From: Chara braunii
Taxonomy: Eukaryota; Streptophyta; Charophyceae; Charales; Characeae
DNA length: 35,547 bases
Direction: 5' to 3'
NCBI GenBank assembly: GCA_003427395.1
Contig: BFEA01000259.1
Location: 810,780-846,326, forward strand
Shown here: positions 10,645 to 19,238 of the stretch, one piece after another
Numbering within the stretch: the stretch's first letter is position 1
How the letters are laid out: every line of letters begins with the position of its first letter
Position numbers and translations under genes: made by a program
Notes under the pieces: generated by a model
Told to the model about the DNA's origin: nothing
The model's database searches: none
Seen by the model: only the letters and a program-made list of their open reading frames with translations

Positions 10645-11389
10645 GGGGTTCCTTCTTCGTCGCAGACGTCCACCCCCAAGGTGGTTGGCAGAGCGGCATT
10701 ATTTCGTGGGATGGAATGGGTGATTGACTGGTTCGGCGAGGTTAAGCAGCAAGGGTGCGGTCCCGTGATATTCCTCAAGGATGATGGTGGACATTTTTAC
10801 GTGTGCGGCGGGATCCACAGTTGCGGCGTGGACAAATTTGTTGGTGAGGAGGGGTACTACGATTTCCACGACCACATGCTTCGACAGTGGAGGAGTCGAA
10901 CTGCCTGGGAATTACAAGAAAGTGTTACTGCATTTGTCCAGATTTGCTGGCTACGGCATGAACGCTGTGGCATTGCCCCCGTTTGATAGGTCGAAGAAAC
11001 TGAAGGTTGTCGAGATGGTGGGACCGATCAAGTTCCTCAGGAAAACGCCATGCTATAGAGTGACGGGCTATAAGGTAAAGGTGGACAACAACGTGTGGTT
11101 GTCGACACCGTTCGTGGCCGCGCACACTTCGAGGGAGGTGTTGGAGGACATTTTGAGGACACACAAACACGGGGAGTCTAAGCAAGGTACGCTGCGATCC
11201 GCTCTCAGGGTTGGAGCGAAAAGTGGAACGCATTCGACAAGGGCGAAGAACACCGCACCAACCGAAAAGGCATTCGTCCTGACGACCGAAATGCCTTCTG
11301 CTCAGGATGGGTTTTCCAAACCGGGGAGCACGAAGGAGAAAACTTCGAAGACCGCCAAGGCGTCGTCAGTCTCTGCTCGTGGGATGTAG
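10645..11389 (+). other. N-terminal part of the methylase-like pseudogene, unrecognised
   Basis: Frame 1 reads GMEWVIDWFGEVKQQGCGPV and GGHFYVCGGIHSCGVDKFVG up to about 10885. Frame 2 then continues with GGVELPGNYKKVLLHLSRFA, KVVEMVGPIKFLRKTPCYRV and a serine/threonine/lysine-rich end. The balanced composition suggests a folded domain, but I do not recognise it. The phase change lies near 10881-10893, consistent with a one-base gain or two-base loss. The in-frame TAG at 11387-11389 ends the open stretch. Confidence 0.5.
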
Positions 11390-11851
11390 CGTCGGAAAAA
11401 GGCTTCATCGCGTGACAAGGACGAAGAGAATGCTGAATGTGACACCCGTGGGGTGCCGTCCTCCAGCCATTGTCCCGATGGGGATGACGGGGATGACGAA
11501 GGTGAGGGGAAGTCGAGTGAAGAGGGCACCGAGGAAGGAAGTACGCATGTCGACGCCAGGGAGGACGTCGGTGATGAGCGGGAGAGCGGTGAGGACGATG
11601 GGGACGACAGTGCAAGCGAGGACGAGGGGGGTGAGGACGAAGGGGAGAACGGCGAGGAGGAAGAGAACGCGGGAGATGCAGAAGAAACAACTGCACACGG
11701 ACGCAAGAACAAAGGCAGAGACGAGGAAAGCGAAGAGGATGAAATCGGTGGGGAAACAAACCGGGACGTCGAAGTCAGCGACACACAAGCATCAGCGAAC
11801 TCGCACAAACGAAAAATGAATAGTGAGTGACGTCGGGCGGAGATACTTGGT
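11390..11851 (+). other. Acidic linker of the methylase-like pseudogene
   Basis: In frame 2, directly after the TAG at 11387, about 145 codons are dominated by Asp, Glu, Gly and Ser (for example GDDGDDEGEGKSSEEG), ending in NSHKRKMNSE before the TGA at 11828-11830. It looks like a disordered acidic segment between two folded parts. The open frames on the opposite strand here are shadows. Confidence 0.55.
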
Positions 11852-12099
11852 TTGGGCGTGTCTCATACTGCATACGTGCAGCATTTAGAAAGAGAATTGG
11901 AAAAACCCGAGAAAGAGAGGCATGAGCAGCCCGCGAAAAATGCGAGGAAGAAAGTCAGATTCGAAGGAACGAAAGAGGTTGCTGACTTTGGCGACGAGGG
12001 AGTTGGGGTTGACCCGAGAGACCACACTGCGAGAGCCGGAAAGCTGGAGTCGCACGTTTTCGACACAACAACTTGTTTCTTCCTGGAGTATGACGGTGA

Positions 12100-12860
12100 C
12101 GGAAATGCAGTGCAACGACCTCAAGAGATCTACGTGGACTGCATGAAGATTTTGCCAAACCCTGTGGGAGACCATGTGCAATACAATCACAGACCTCAAG
12201 AGATCTACGTGGACTGCATGAAGATTTTGCCAAACCCTGTGGGAGACCCTGTGCAGTACAATCACAGACCGCTGAATGGCATGCTTGTCGTTTCCATCAT
12301 GAGAGCAATTATACTGGCAGATAAGAAAGAAGAGTGAGACAGGGCCACAGGGATATTGGGCCCAGTGACGGAAGTGCATGTTCATGGTCAAAAGCAGTGG
12401 GTGCGTGTGAAACCTGAACATTTTAATGCGGATGACACACACACGTACCGTTGGTACGCGGTGGGTGGACAACACACGGCAGAGGCTTGTCGGAGACTGG
12501 TTGCGGTCAATTCACCGGCTGCGCAAAAGTGGGGTGTGCATTCATGGCGTGCACGGGTTGTGTATTTCGATGATAACCATCTCGACGAATATGCTCACAT
12601 TTCGACTTTCGATAACACAAGGGAGACACGAGCTATCCCGGATTCCTTCCATTTGTCGGTGAAAAATATCAGAAACTTGTGGGTTGACATGGGGATGCCT
12701 TCTGGCGATTGGCAACACGCACCGCCGAAAGCGGATAAGGAGGCCTTGAGAGATAACTATCAGAAATTCACCCGCAAAGCTGTCCGGCTGACTGCTGACT
12801 CCGAACTGCGAGGGCAAACACTGAAGTCGGCCTACAACACAAATTGGTCAAATTTAGTGA
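12100..12860 (+). other. ParB/sulfiredoxin-fold-like segment
   Basis: In frame 2 the segment reads EIYVDCMKILPNPVGDP, then LNGMLVVSIMRAII, GPVTEV, and YRWYAVGGQHTAEACRRLV followed by a WRARVVYFDD strand. ParB N-terminal and related domains typically have an asparagine-proline turn, a helix of the 'leaving out or selecting one' type, a short PI/PV strand and a GxH/GxR box followed by A. GGQHTAEAC fits that last box. The segment is broken by TGA at 12335-12337, and the frame changes near 12860. A perfect in-frame 75-bp duplication sits at its start. The assignment is motif-based and tentative. Confidence 0.5.
12119..12268 (+). repeat. 75-bp in-frame tandem duplication
   Basis: 12119-12193 and 12194-12268 are nearly identical. 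The unit encodes RPQEIYVDCMKILPNPVG plus seven more residues, so 25 residues are doubled. The two copies differ at only two bases or so (CCATGTGCAA against CCCTGTGCAG), pointing to a recent event. Confidence 0.95.
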
Positions 12861-13679
12861 GATCGCATCTTACGTTGGCAACAGTTGGTAAAAGAGTGGG
12901 ACCATCTAACCCGATTCTTTGACTCGTGGGAGGCGGGACTCTTGCCTGATAAAACTGGCGTGGCCCCGGTGGATCAGCAACGGAAACAAGTTGCCATAGC
13001 TAGTCCGGGTCCGTGCGCGTTGACAATAAAAGGCAAGAAGGAGCTAGTGCAATACGTCCAGTCCAAGAAATCGCCTGACGGGCACTACGTCTGCATTCGA
13101 GACCCTCCGCAAAGCGCGTGGAAGGTGTTCAGAGACTTAACTGCAAGGGAGAAGGAAATGGTGTTAGTCATGATATTGGACTGCCAGGTGGTTGTCACAA
13201 CGGGCCAGACGTTCAACAACAACTTGTTGAACATGGACAACATTCGGGTTGAAGTTCGTCGTGAGAGATACATGATACGCCTCTTCAACTATGTGATTTT
13301 CAAAACGGAAAGTCGCAAGGAGAACGAGTGGAACAATGAGTTTTTCATTGGCTACTCGTATATAATGGACATATTTGCCCCGACGGGACTCACCAAGGAA
13401 CAATGGGAGGAAAATAAGACGAAGGTGCCAGCTCACAAGGCGAAAGATGTGTCAAGACGTCTTGGGGGCATTGACGAACCAAAGGTGGGCAAGGTGGGAG
13501 GGTTCAAGTTGACGCGGACACTATATGCGGAGTGTCCGTATTACCTGAAAGTGTTCATGCATGAAATCATCGGGGCTATCGACCATCTACGGGACGAGTT
13601 GCGGCGCATAAGTGCAAATGCGCGACACGTGATGTGGGATACAAACAATGATCATACTACATTTCTTCCGATATGCTTG

Positions 13680-14650
13680 GCACCGTACGAGGCGCTGCAA
13701 CCATCAGAGGAGATCACACGAGTTGTTAAGAAGCTCAATTGCCGCCTCGCAGTCCTGGACCTGTGCCCGCGCAAGTCGACAGCCTCGCACGAGTGGTCAG
13801 ATGAGAGATTCGTCGTGCTACCAGAGATGATGAAGACCTTCTGTGACACGGATTGCGTCATTGTCATATTCTCGATGTTAAGAGTCGAGCAAACCGTATT
13901 GAAGAACGTGCTTCGTTGGGATCACGTCAAAATGATTCCAGGTCGCTGGGAGAGATATTTCGAAAAGGACCAATATGTCGTTTCCGCTGGAAATCTTCCA
14001 CTGCGACCTCAGGACTGCATGACCATTGTCATGCATGCATCCGACAATGACTACAAGAAGGTGACTGTGCAGCCACGAAACCATGTCACGTGGTTCGACG
14101 ATAACGTGAAGTGAGATTTATTTGTGCAATGTACGAACGAGCATGTTGGGATATTATGCGACACAAAAGTCGTGTACGGACACTGGGAGAGAGTGAAGGA
14201 ATTGTGCAAATGGTTCGCAAAGGATGGCGAAGGTGTGTTGCTGCTCAGGAATGTGCAGACAGGGTCAGTCTGGGAAGTGTTGCAGTCATGACACAATGTT
14301 GTTGCGTGTGACAGCAATTCAACAATGCTCGATTGGACGTCCACATTTCTCGATATACAAGTTCACAGGCCAGAAAGTCGTTGTCACTTCAAATGGCCCA
14401 AAACTCCATGGCTTCCAGAGAGAGACATGTACCTCAAGCTTGGCAAGAAGAGGAACTCTCTGTGGAAATACTTGTTCGGCAACGCCCCGAAGACTCCGAA
14501 GGACATCGGTTATATGCACCGAAAAGTGATTGTCATCCAACATCTCCAAGGCTACCATGAGGCGAAAAATGGTGCGATTGAAATATTCATAGCGCGGTGT
14601 GAGCGTTTGTGGTTCAACAAACAAGAAGACAGACTGCGTGCAAAGATATA
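13680..14650 (+). other. Beta-class DNA methylase-like segment
   Basis: In frame 3, LAVLDLCPRK (13746-13775) stands where motif IV DPP(Y/W/F) would be. It is followed by an alternating hydrophobic strand VIVIFS (about 13857) and a W-rich stretch IPGRWERYF (about 13938). Then come ELCKWFAKDGEGVLLL and NVQTGS (14259-14267), in the place of motifs X and I, and VVACDS (about 14298), in the place of motif II. Motif IV before X-I-II is the order of beta-class N4-cytosine/N6-adenine methylases. The catalytic box is altered (DLCP for DPPY) and the glycine box is QTGS, so even without the stops at 14112 and 14289 activity would be doubtful. Confidence 0.5.
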
Positions 14651-16169
14651 CGCCGATGAGCTGGATGCGGGTAAGCACTTCGATGTGCTCGACAGCGAGG
14701 AGGAGACATCAGACGACAATATGAATTTGCCTGTACCGGGTGCTCAAGAAGATGTTCAACAGGCATTGGACGGTGGTGAGGGTCGTCAGGCAATGGGGGG
14801 AATACAAACAGATGTCATGGCAAGCCGGGAGAGTATTTGTGGTAGGGAGCAGAGGTCGTGTGAACAAGGAATGCAAGAGAGTGCAGGGAATGAGATCCGG
14901 GGGCCAGTTAGTGCAGGCAGCAAGAACAACAACAATGAAGGGTTGCAGCCAGGACCGGCCTCGTTAAGTGGAAAAGAGTCACATCTCCAATCCAAAGACA
15001 AGGAAAGCAGTGCCAGATACCCCGGGATATTGACTCAGCTGGACAACGTGTATGTGAGCATGGACCAGTCAAAGATCCTAAGAGAGAACTAATATAACGT
15101 GCCCCTGGAGGAAAATGCATAGGTTGGCAGAATGGACGTCAATGCCATCAAATTCGCACTCCCACTCGAGGAGGATGACAAACTGATGCCAGGAGACACA
15201 ATTCGAGAGGACATGAAGGAGTTCACCGGAGGTCCGCACTTCTTGCAGCCCATTAAGACAGTGGTCGAGACAGAAGACCACCAATGGGGGCATCATATAT
15301 TGTGGCACCCGAAGGTCTTCGAGCCCTGCGTATGAAACGGGAAATGGCACATGGCTGTGTGCATCGATGGCCAGTGGCAATTGCGAAAGCGGGTATTGAA
15401 GAGCAAGTTTTTTGAAATCGCAAAGGAACAGGTTCATATCAAAGTGCGGCAGGTGAATGGTGGATCAAACAACCTTGCACAAGGAGCATATGCCGACACA
15501 CTTTATGACAAGTTGCGAGATCAGAACATGCTGGAGTACAACGCAAACTTTTATGACATTGAATCCAGTGTGTCGCATGGTCAGATCCGTTGGAAATAGC
15601 CAAGTCGAGAAGTGGTGCAAGAGTTTGAAGGTGAGCTACGTCTTGGCAACAGTCAGCAATTGGGACATGACGGTGGCCACGCTTCGACGAGTACAGCGGG
15701 ACGTCCATTCATGATTTTCGTTCATAGTGACGAGCAAGTTGATGAGAGGAATGGTATGGAAAAATTTGTGGGCGACAACGACGAGTCAAGAAGAGATAGA
15801 GTGCAGGCTGAACATCAATCGTTCCATCCCCCGTCGCAATGGGAGGATTCTGCGGAGGACAAAGAGTCAGCGGATCGCTTTGCAACAATGGAATCTCCCA
15901 AGGTTTGCACGGGGTCGGAACCGCAAATGGCCACGAAACCAATGTCCATGCAAGGAACTGAGTTGACGAGAGAAGAGTCGGTGCCACAGTTGAAGGGAAT
16001 ATAAAATTTGTCAGAGAACATACCTCATTTGATGCTTCGACTACTTTCTGAAGGCGGCGTACTCGAGGGTGGGTCAGGTGGTGTGCAAAGGAAAGAGAAC
16101 GTTGTGGCCTCAATGGGAAGAAATGATGACGAACTTCAATGAACCACGACGATTGGCGACAAGCATCAA

Positions 16170-16427
16170 CAGCCGAAGCGCAAGAGAGAGGATGACGATG
16201 ATGTCATTGACATCGGGACACAGTCAGGTGAGCAATCAGGGGGTGGTGAGGACGGGGAGGGCCGACAAAATGAGAAAGAACATTGTCAAGAGGAACACCA
16301 CCATGTGACATTGCAAAAGGAGGATGTAATCTGCAATGAGAAGTCAAAGAAAGGGAACACAACAGACAATGTTGTGCTCCGACGTTCGGGGAGACCTACG
16401 GCAAAAAAGACACGGCATGACGACTAG
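16170..16427 (+). other. C-terminal nuclear-localisation-like and AT-hook-like tail
   Basis: In frame 3 after the TGA at 16140, PKRKREDDDD (about 16173-16202) resembles a basic nuclear localisation signal. The last residues, LRRSGRPTAKKTRHDD (to 16424), contain an R-x-GRP core flanked by basic residues as in AT-hooks. TAG at 16425-16427 is the most plausible natural end because the purine-rich coding character stops there and a TG microsatellite follows. Confidence 0.5.
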
Positions 16428-16481
16428 TTGTGTGCATAGAAGTGCTTGTACGTGTGTGAGAAGATGCGTTTGTGAGTAATT

Positions 16482-16490
16482 ATGTGTGTG

Positions 16491-16580
<90 letters not shown>
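16482..16580. repeat. (TG)n microsatellite
   Basis: About 95 bases of TG dinucleotide with a few T or A interruptions, beginning some 55 bases after the terminal stop of the methylase-like region. Confidence 0.97.
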
Positions 16581-16583
<3 letters not shown>

Positions 16584-16834
16584 TTTTCTGCATGGGCGCG
16601 CGTGGGTAGGCTAATGTTCGGGTTTCGGAGGGGTTGTGTTGTCGTCTGATTTTTTATTTTTGTTTTTCTCGCACTGCGAGGGCTCTAATTTAGTAATTGA
16701 CAAAATGTATAGAATTCAGACACATAGAATTGTCTGCCATAAGGCATAATGGCGGGACATTAGTAGTAGGTGCGCATTATTATGAACACATCAGATCTCA
16801 TGATCTCATGCTAGTACATCAGTACTCGCCCAAT

Positions 16835-16917
16835 TTCATTTCAATTGAGGATGTAGTTCCTCAATTGAAATGAAGAGCTAGCATTTCAATTGAAGATGTA
16901 GTTCCTCAATTGAAATG
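16835..16917. repeat. Two tandem palindromes
   Basis: CATTTCAATTGAGGA and TCCTCAATTGAAATG pair perfectly around the loop TGTAGT at 16837-16872. A second, nearly identical hairpin lies at 16882-16917 (one changed base in the left arm). Spacing is 45 bases. Confidence 0.9.
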
Positions 16918-17021
16918 AGGAGAGCGGCTCAACTGACTCCTGGTCATATTCATTGGATCTAGCATATGAAGATAGGGAGTGTACACATATGATGCTTTGC
17001 ACCTTCGGCCTAGGAGGTGAG

Positions 17022-17022
<1 letters not shown>

Positions 17023-17058
<36 letters not shown>
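17023..17058. repeat. (CT)n microsatellite
   Basis: About 18 uninterrupted CT units. The surrounding 16920-17320 holds no recognisable gene. Confidence 0.95.
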
Positions 17059-17063
<5 letters not shown>

Positions 17064-17323
17064 CACAGATTATGATCAAAGCTGACAGTCGTTGTGGCTG
17101 AGAGGGCTAGTTGGTCTTATTCACCAATGGTCAGTGTGTGTCCCAAAGGTGGGTACCGGTTCCAGTCTTCCAGACTCGCAGTGTCCCACCTAACATGTAG
17201 GTCAGGTGCAGCTCCTCACCAAATAGAAAGGACTCAAAGGAGTTATCGAACATGATGCTCAATCCTGCCGGCTCTCTTCAAGTTACCAAAGATCCAATAT
17301 TCAATTTTATTTTTTTTTTCCCT

Positions 17324-17645
17324 TTAAACCACCAGTACCTTTGTCGGTTCGAAAATGCTCGGCCTCCGACCTTTCAGGAGGCCAAAACGAAATGACGGCC
17401 GTCGATCAGATCGATCAACGCCGGGCTCGGCCTCCTGAAAGTTCGGGTACTGGCCAGGACTTGTGGAAAGCGGATGCCAAAGGTACCTTTGTTGGTTCGA
17501 AAATACTCGGCCTCCGACCTTTCAGGAGGCCGAAACGAAACGACGGCCGCCGATCAGATCTATCAACGTCGGGCTCGGCCTCCTGAAAGTTCGGGTACTG
17601 GCCAGGACTTGTCGAAACCGGACGCCAAAGGTACTAGTGGCTTAA
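17324..17645. mobile_element. Short TTAA-flanked inverted-repeat element
   Basis: TTAA at 17324-17327 is followed by ACCACCAGTACCTTTG. At the other end CAAAGGTACTAGTGGC is followed by TTAA at 17642-17645. The two ends are inverted repeats with a few mismatches, giving a 314-bp element between TTAA copies. TTAA target duplication is typical of piggyBac-type transposons and their non-autonomous relatives. The first bases, ACCACCA-TACC, match the ends of the larger element at 21396-22557. There is no transposase inside; the interior is two 148-bp tandem units. Confidence 0.7.
17335..17630. repeat. Two 148-bp tandem units with internal foldback
   Basis: Units 17335-17482 and 17483-17630 are close copies. 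Each contains CTTTCAGGAGGCC and, about 50 bases on, its exact complement GGCCTCCTGAAAG. The unit junction reads CAAAGGTACCTTTG, a perfect 14-base palindrome made of the two inverted ends of the element. Confidence 0.92.
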
Positions 17646-18199
17646 ACGGGCCCAGTGCCCAAGGCTGATATTGATATTTGAGAAAATTGAGGCCAGGTCC
17701 GCACAGTCTACCCGGAGTAACCAGACCCCCCCCTCTAGGCAGGAGTTGTCTCTTTGTCGTAGAACGAGATCTGGCTTGTGGAGATGCATAGAGGATAGAC
17801 CCCTCCCCGATTACTTCTGGCGGGGTCACAGAAGTGATGTTTCATACAAAAAAAGGGGGGGGCACAAGAATGGCTTTCAATATTCGACTTGGACTTTCTA
17901 AACCCCCCATGGTTGCAAGTTTTTTTTTTTTTTTTTTTTTTTTTCGAAGCAACCGAGAGCGAGTTGCAAGGGGGGGGGTGATACAGGCAGCCTCCTGTAG
18001 TAGTTGCTCAGGGTGCTCCAATCTTATTGGTGGGGAGCTGCACCTGTGGGAAAATGGGCCCAGGGTCCCAACTTGGATTAGTTCCAGTGTCCTAATTAAT
18101 AGTTGCATATGAGTACTATACTGAACCAGGATGCTAGGCCCAATTAGGTCCAGTGTCCCAATCAGTATACACGAGACCTGACTCCTGAGCAATCAGGGG
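17646..18199. other. Spacer without recognisable gene
   Basis: Contains short G-runs and C-runs (17727-17735, 17853-17860, 17969-17977), a T-tract at 17919-17944 and a repeated phrase TTAGGTCCAGTGTCC/TTAGTTCCAGTGTCC (about 18077 and 18135). No coding region or RNA gene recognised. Confidence 0.5.
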
Positions 18200-18374
18200 A
18201 AGGTCTCACAAGCTAAGAGGGTTGGATTTATCACCTGAATCTGGATAGGTTTTATGGAGAGATGCAGAAACTTTGCCAGAAAGGCAGATCAAATGCGATA
18301 TTCTGTCTCTCACCAAAAACACGTGCAAATGCAGGGGTTCAATCCAATCCTTTGTGCTAGTGGGATCTCAACCC
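18200..18374. mobile_element. Foldback (MITE-like) element, copy 1
   Basis: The left part AAGGTCTCACAAGC ... GGTTGGATTT ... GAATCTGG ... GAGAGATGCAGAAA is mirrored by the right part TTCTGTCTCTCACC ... AACACGTGC ... CAATCCAATCCTTTGTGCTAGTGGGATCTC. The two arms form an imperfect hairpin of about 85 bases each. It is related to copies at 21701-21884, 23683-23850 and 31609-31757. Confidence 0.65.
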
Positions 18375-18448
18375 TTAATGAGGTTGCTCTTATCACCTTG
18401 TCAAGTGGCCCCCTGGAAGTGGAATTTAAATAATAATTAAAAAAAAAA

Positions 18449-18650
18449 CTAGGCCACCAGCCGGGCTGCCCGGGTCACCCTATTTTTCCGGGCCGCCCGG
18501 CCGTGCAAGGACTAGGGAAGTTCTCAGCCAAAAAAAATAAAAAAATAAAAAATCCAAAAATGCTAGGCTACCAGCCGGGCCGCCCGGGTCACCCTATTTT
18601 CCCGGGCGGCCCGGCCGTGCAAGGACTAGGGAAGGTCCCAGCCAAAAAAA
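18449..18650. repeat. 114-bp tandem repeat, two units
   Basis: Units starting CTAGGCCACCAGCCGGGC at 18449 and CTAGGCTACCAGCCGGGC at 18563 share CCCGGGTCACCCTATTTT and GCCCGGCCGTGCAAGGACTA, each followed by an A-rich end. Each has an internal GC-rich inverted repeat (CCGGGCCGCCCGG type). Confidence 0.9.
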
Positions 18651-18778
18651 AAATTAAAAAATCCAGAAAATCTGAAAAGAAAACTAAGTTATGCAAAAAA
18701 ATAAATTGAACAACTTTTTTTTTTTCTTTTTTTTTTTTTGACTTTGTTTTTTTTTTTTAATGGGAATCATTTGTTATT

Positions 18779-18797
18779 GCCGAAAACCGGGTCCGGC
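18779..18797 (-). repeat. LINE 3'-end hairpin
   Basis: Minus strand: stem GCCGGA with TTCGGC (one G-U pair), loop CCCGGTT. Same loop pattern as the four other copies in the window. Confidence 0.8.
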
Positions 18798-18840
18798 GTC
18801 CCTTACATCTGCACTGTAGCCTTGCAGGCTGGGTGAGGCA

Positions 18841-19140
18841 CTCCCGGCCAATCCCATCCCGGCCTCAGTCAAAATACAATCCTCAGATTCCCAAGTCAGA
18901 CTACCAAACTATCATCGAAAACCAAGCAATTCCTGAACCTATCTACAAAACAATTATCCAACATTTCAAAGTCATGCTTAGCCTCCACTCCCGGCCAATC
19001 CCATCCCGACCGCAGTCAAAATACAATCGTCAGATTCCTGAGTCTGACTACCGAACTATCATCCAAAACCAACCAATTCGTAGATCTATCTACAAATCTA
19101 TCTACGGAACAATCATCCAAATTCCAAGGTCATGATTAGC
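18841..19140 (-). repeat. 147-bp duplication in the LINE 3' UTR
   Basis: The segment beginning CTCCCGGCCAATCCCATCCC on the plus strand occurs at 18841 and 18988 and continues similarly through ATACAATC and GATTCC to AGCCTCCA. It lies directly upstream (in element sense) of the hairpin. The open plus-strand frame across it is only a shadow. Confidence 0.85.
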
Positions 19141-19238
19141 CTCCAATGACTAATATACAATCTATCTGACGATCGTCCCCCCATCCAGACCGAAGTTCCA
19201 AAACAAAGTTGAGAGGAAGAAAGAGCTTAAAACAAAAC

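Larger units (their letters stand above)
10645..16427 (+). pseudogene. ParB-like / N4-N6 DNA methylase-like protein, decayed
   Basis: One reading path can be followed for about 5.8 kb: frame 1 to about 10885, frame 2 from there to about 12860, frame 3 from there to a TAG at 16425-16427. Only two +1 frame changes are needed. Eleven in-frame stops interrupt it: TAG 11387, TGA 11828, TGA 12335, TGA 14112, TGA 14289, TAA 15090, TAG 15120, TGA 15333, TAG 15597, TAA 16002 and TGA 16140. Sense sequence resumes directly after each. Order: unrecognised N-terminal part, acidic linker, charged helix, ParB/sulfiredoxin-like part, linker, methylase-like part in the permuted beta-class order (motif IV before motifs X, I and II), then a polar tail with nuclear-localisation-like and AT-hook-like motifs. 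The family assignment rests on motif reading only. Introns that remove some stops cannot be excluded, but stops spread inside conserved segments argue for decay. I suspect a multicopy family. Confidence 0.65.

Noticed and set aside
11387-16142. Stop-codon reassignment or U-to-C RNA editing to explain the in-frame stops
   Set aside because: All three stop codons occur, frame changes are also present, and sibling LINE copies show the same type of nonsense change as mutation. Ordinary decay explains this more simply.
17089-17180. tRNA-like words TGGCTGAGAGG and CGGTTCCAGTC
   Set aside because: No T-stem, acceptor or anticodon pairing could be formed around them.
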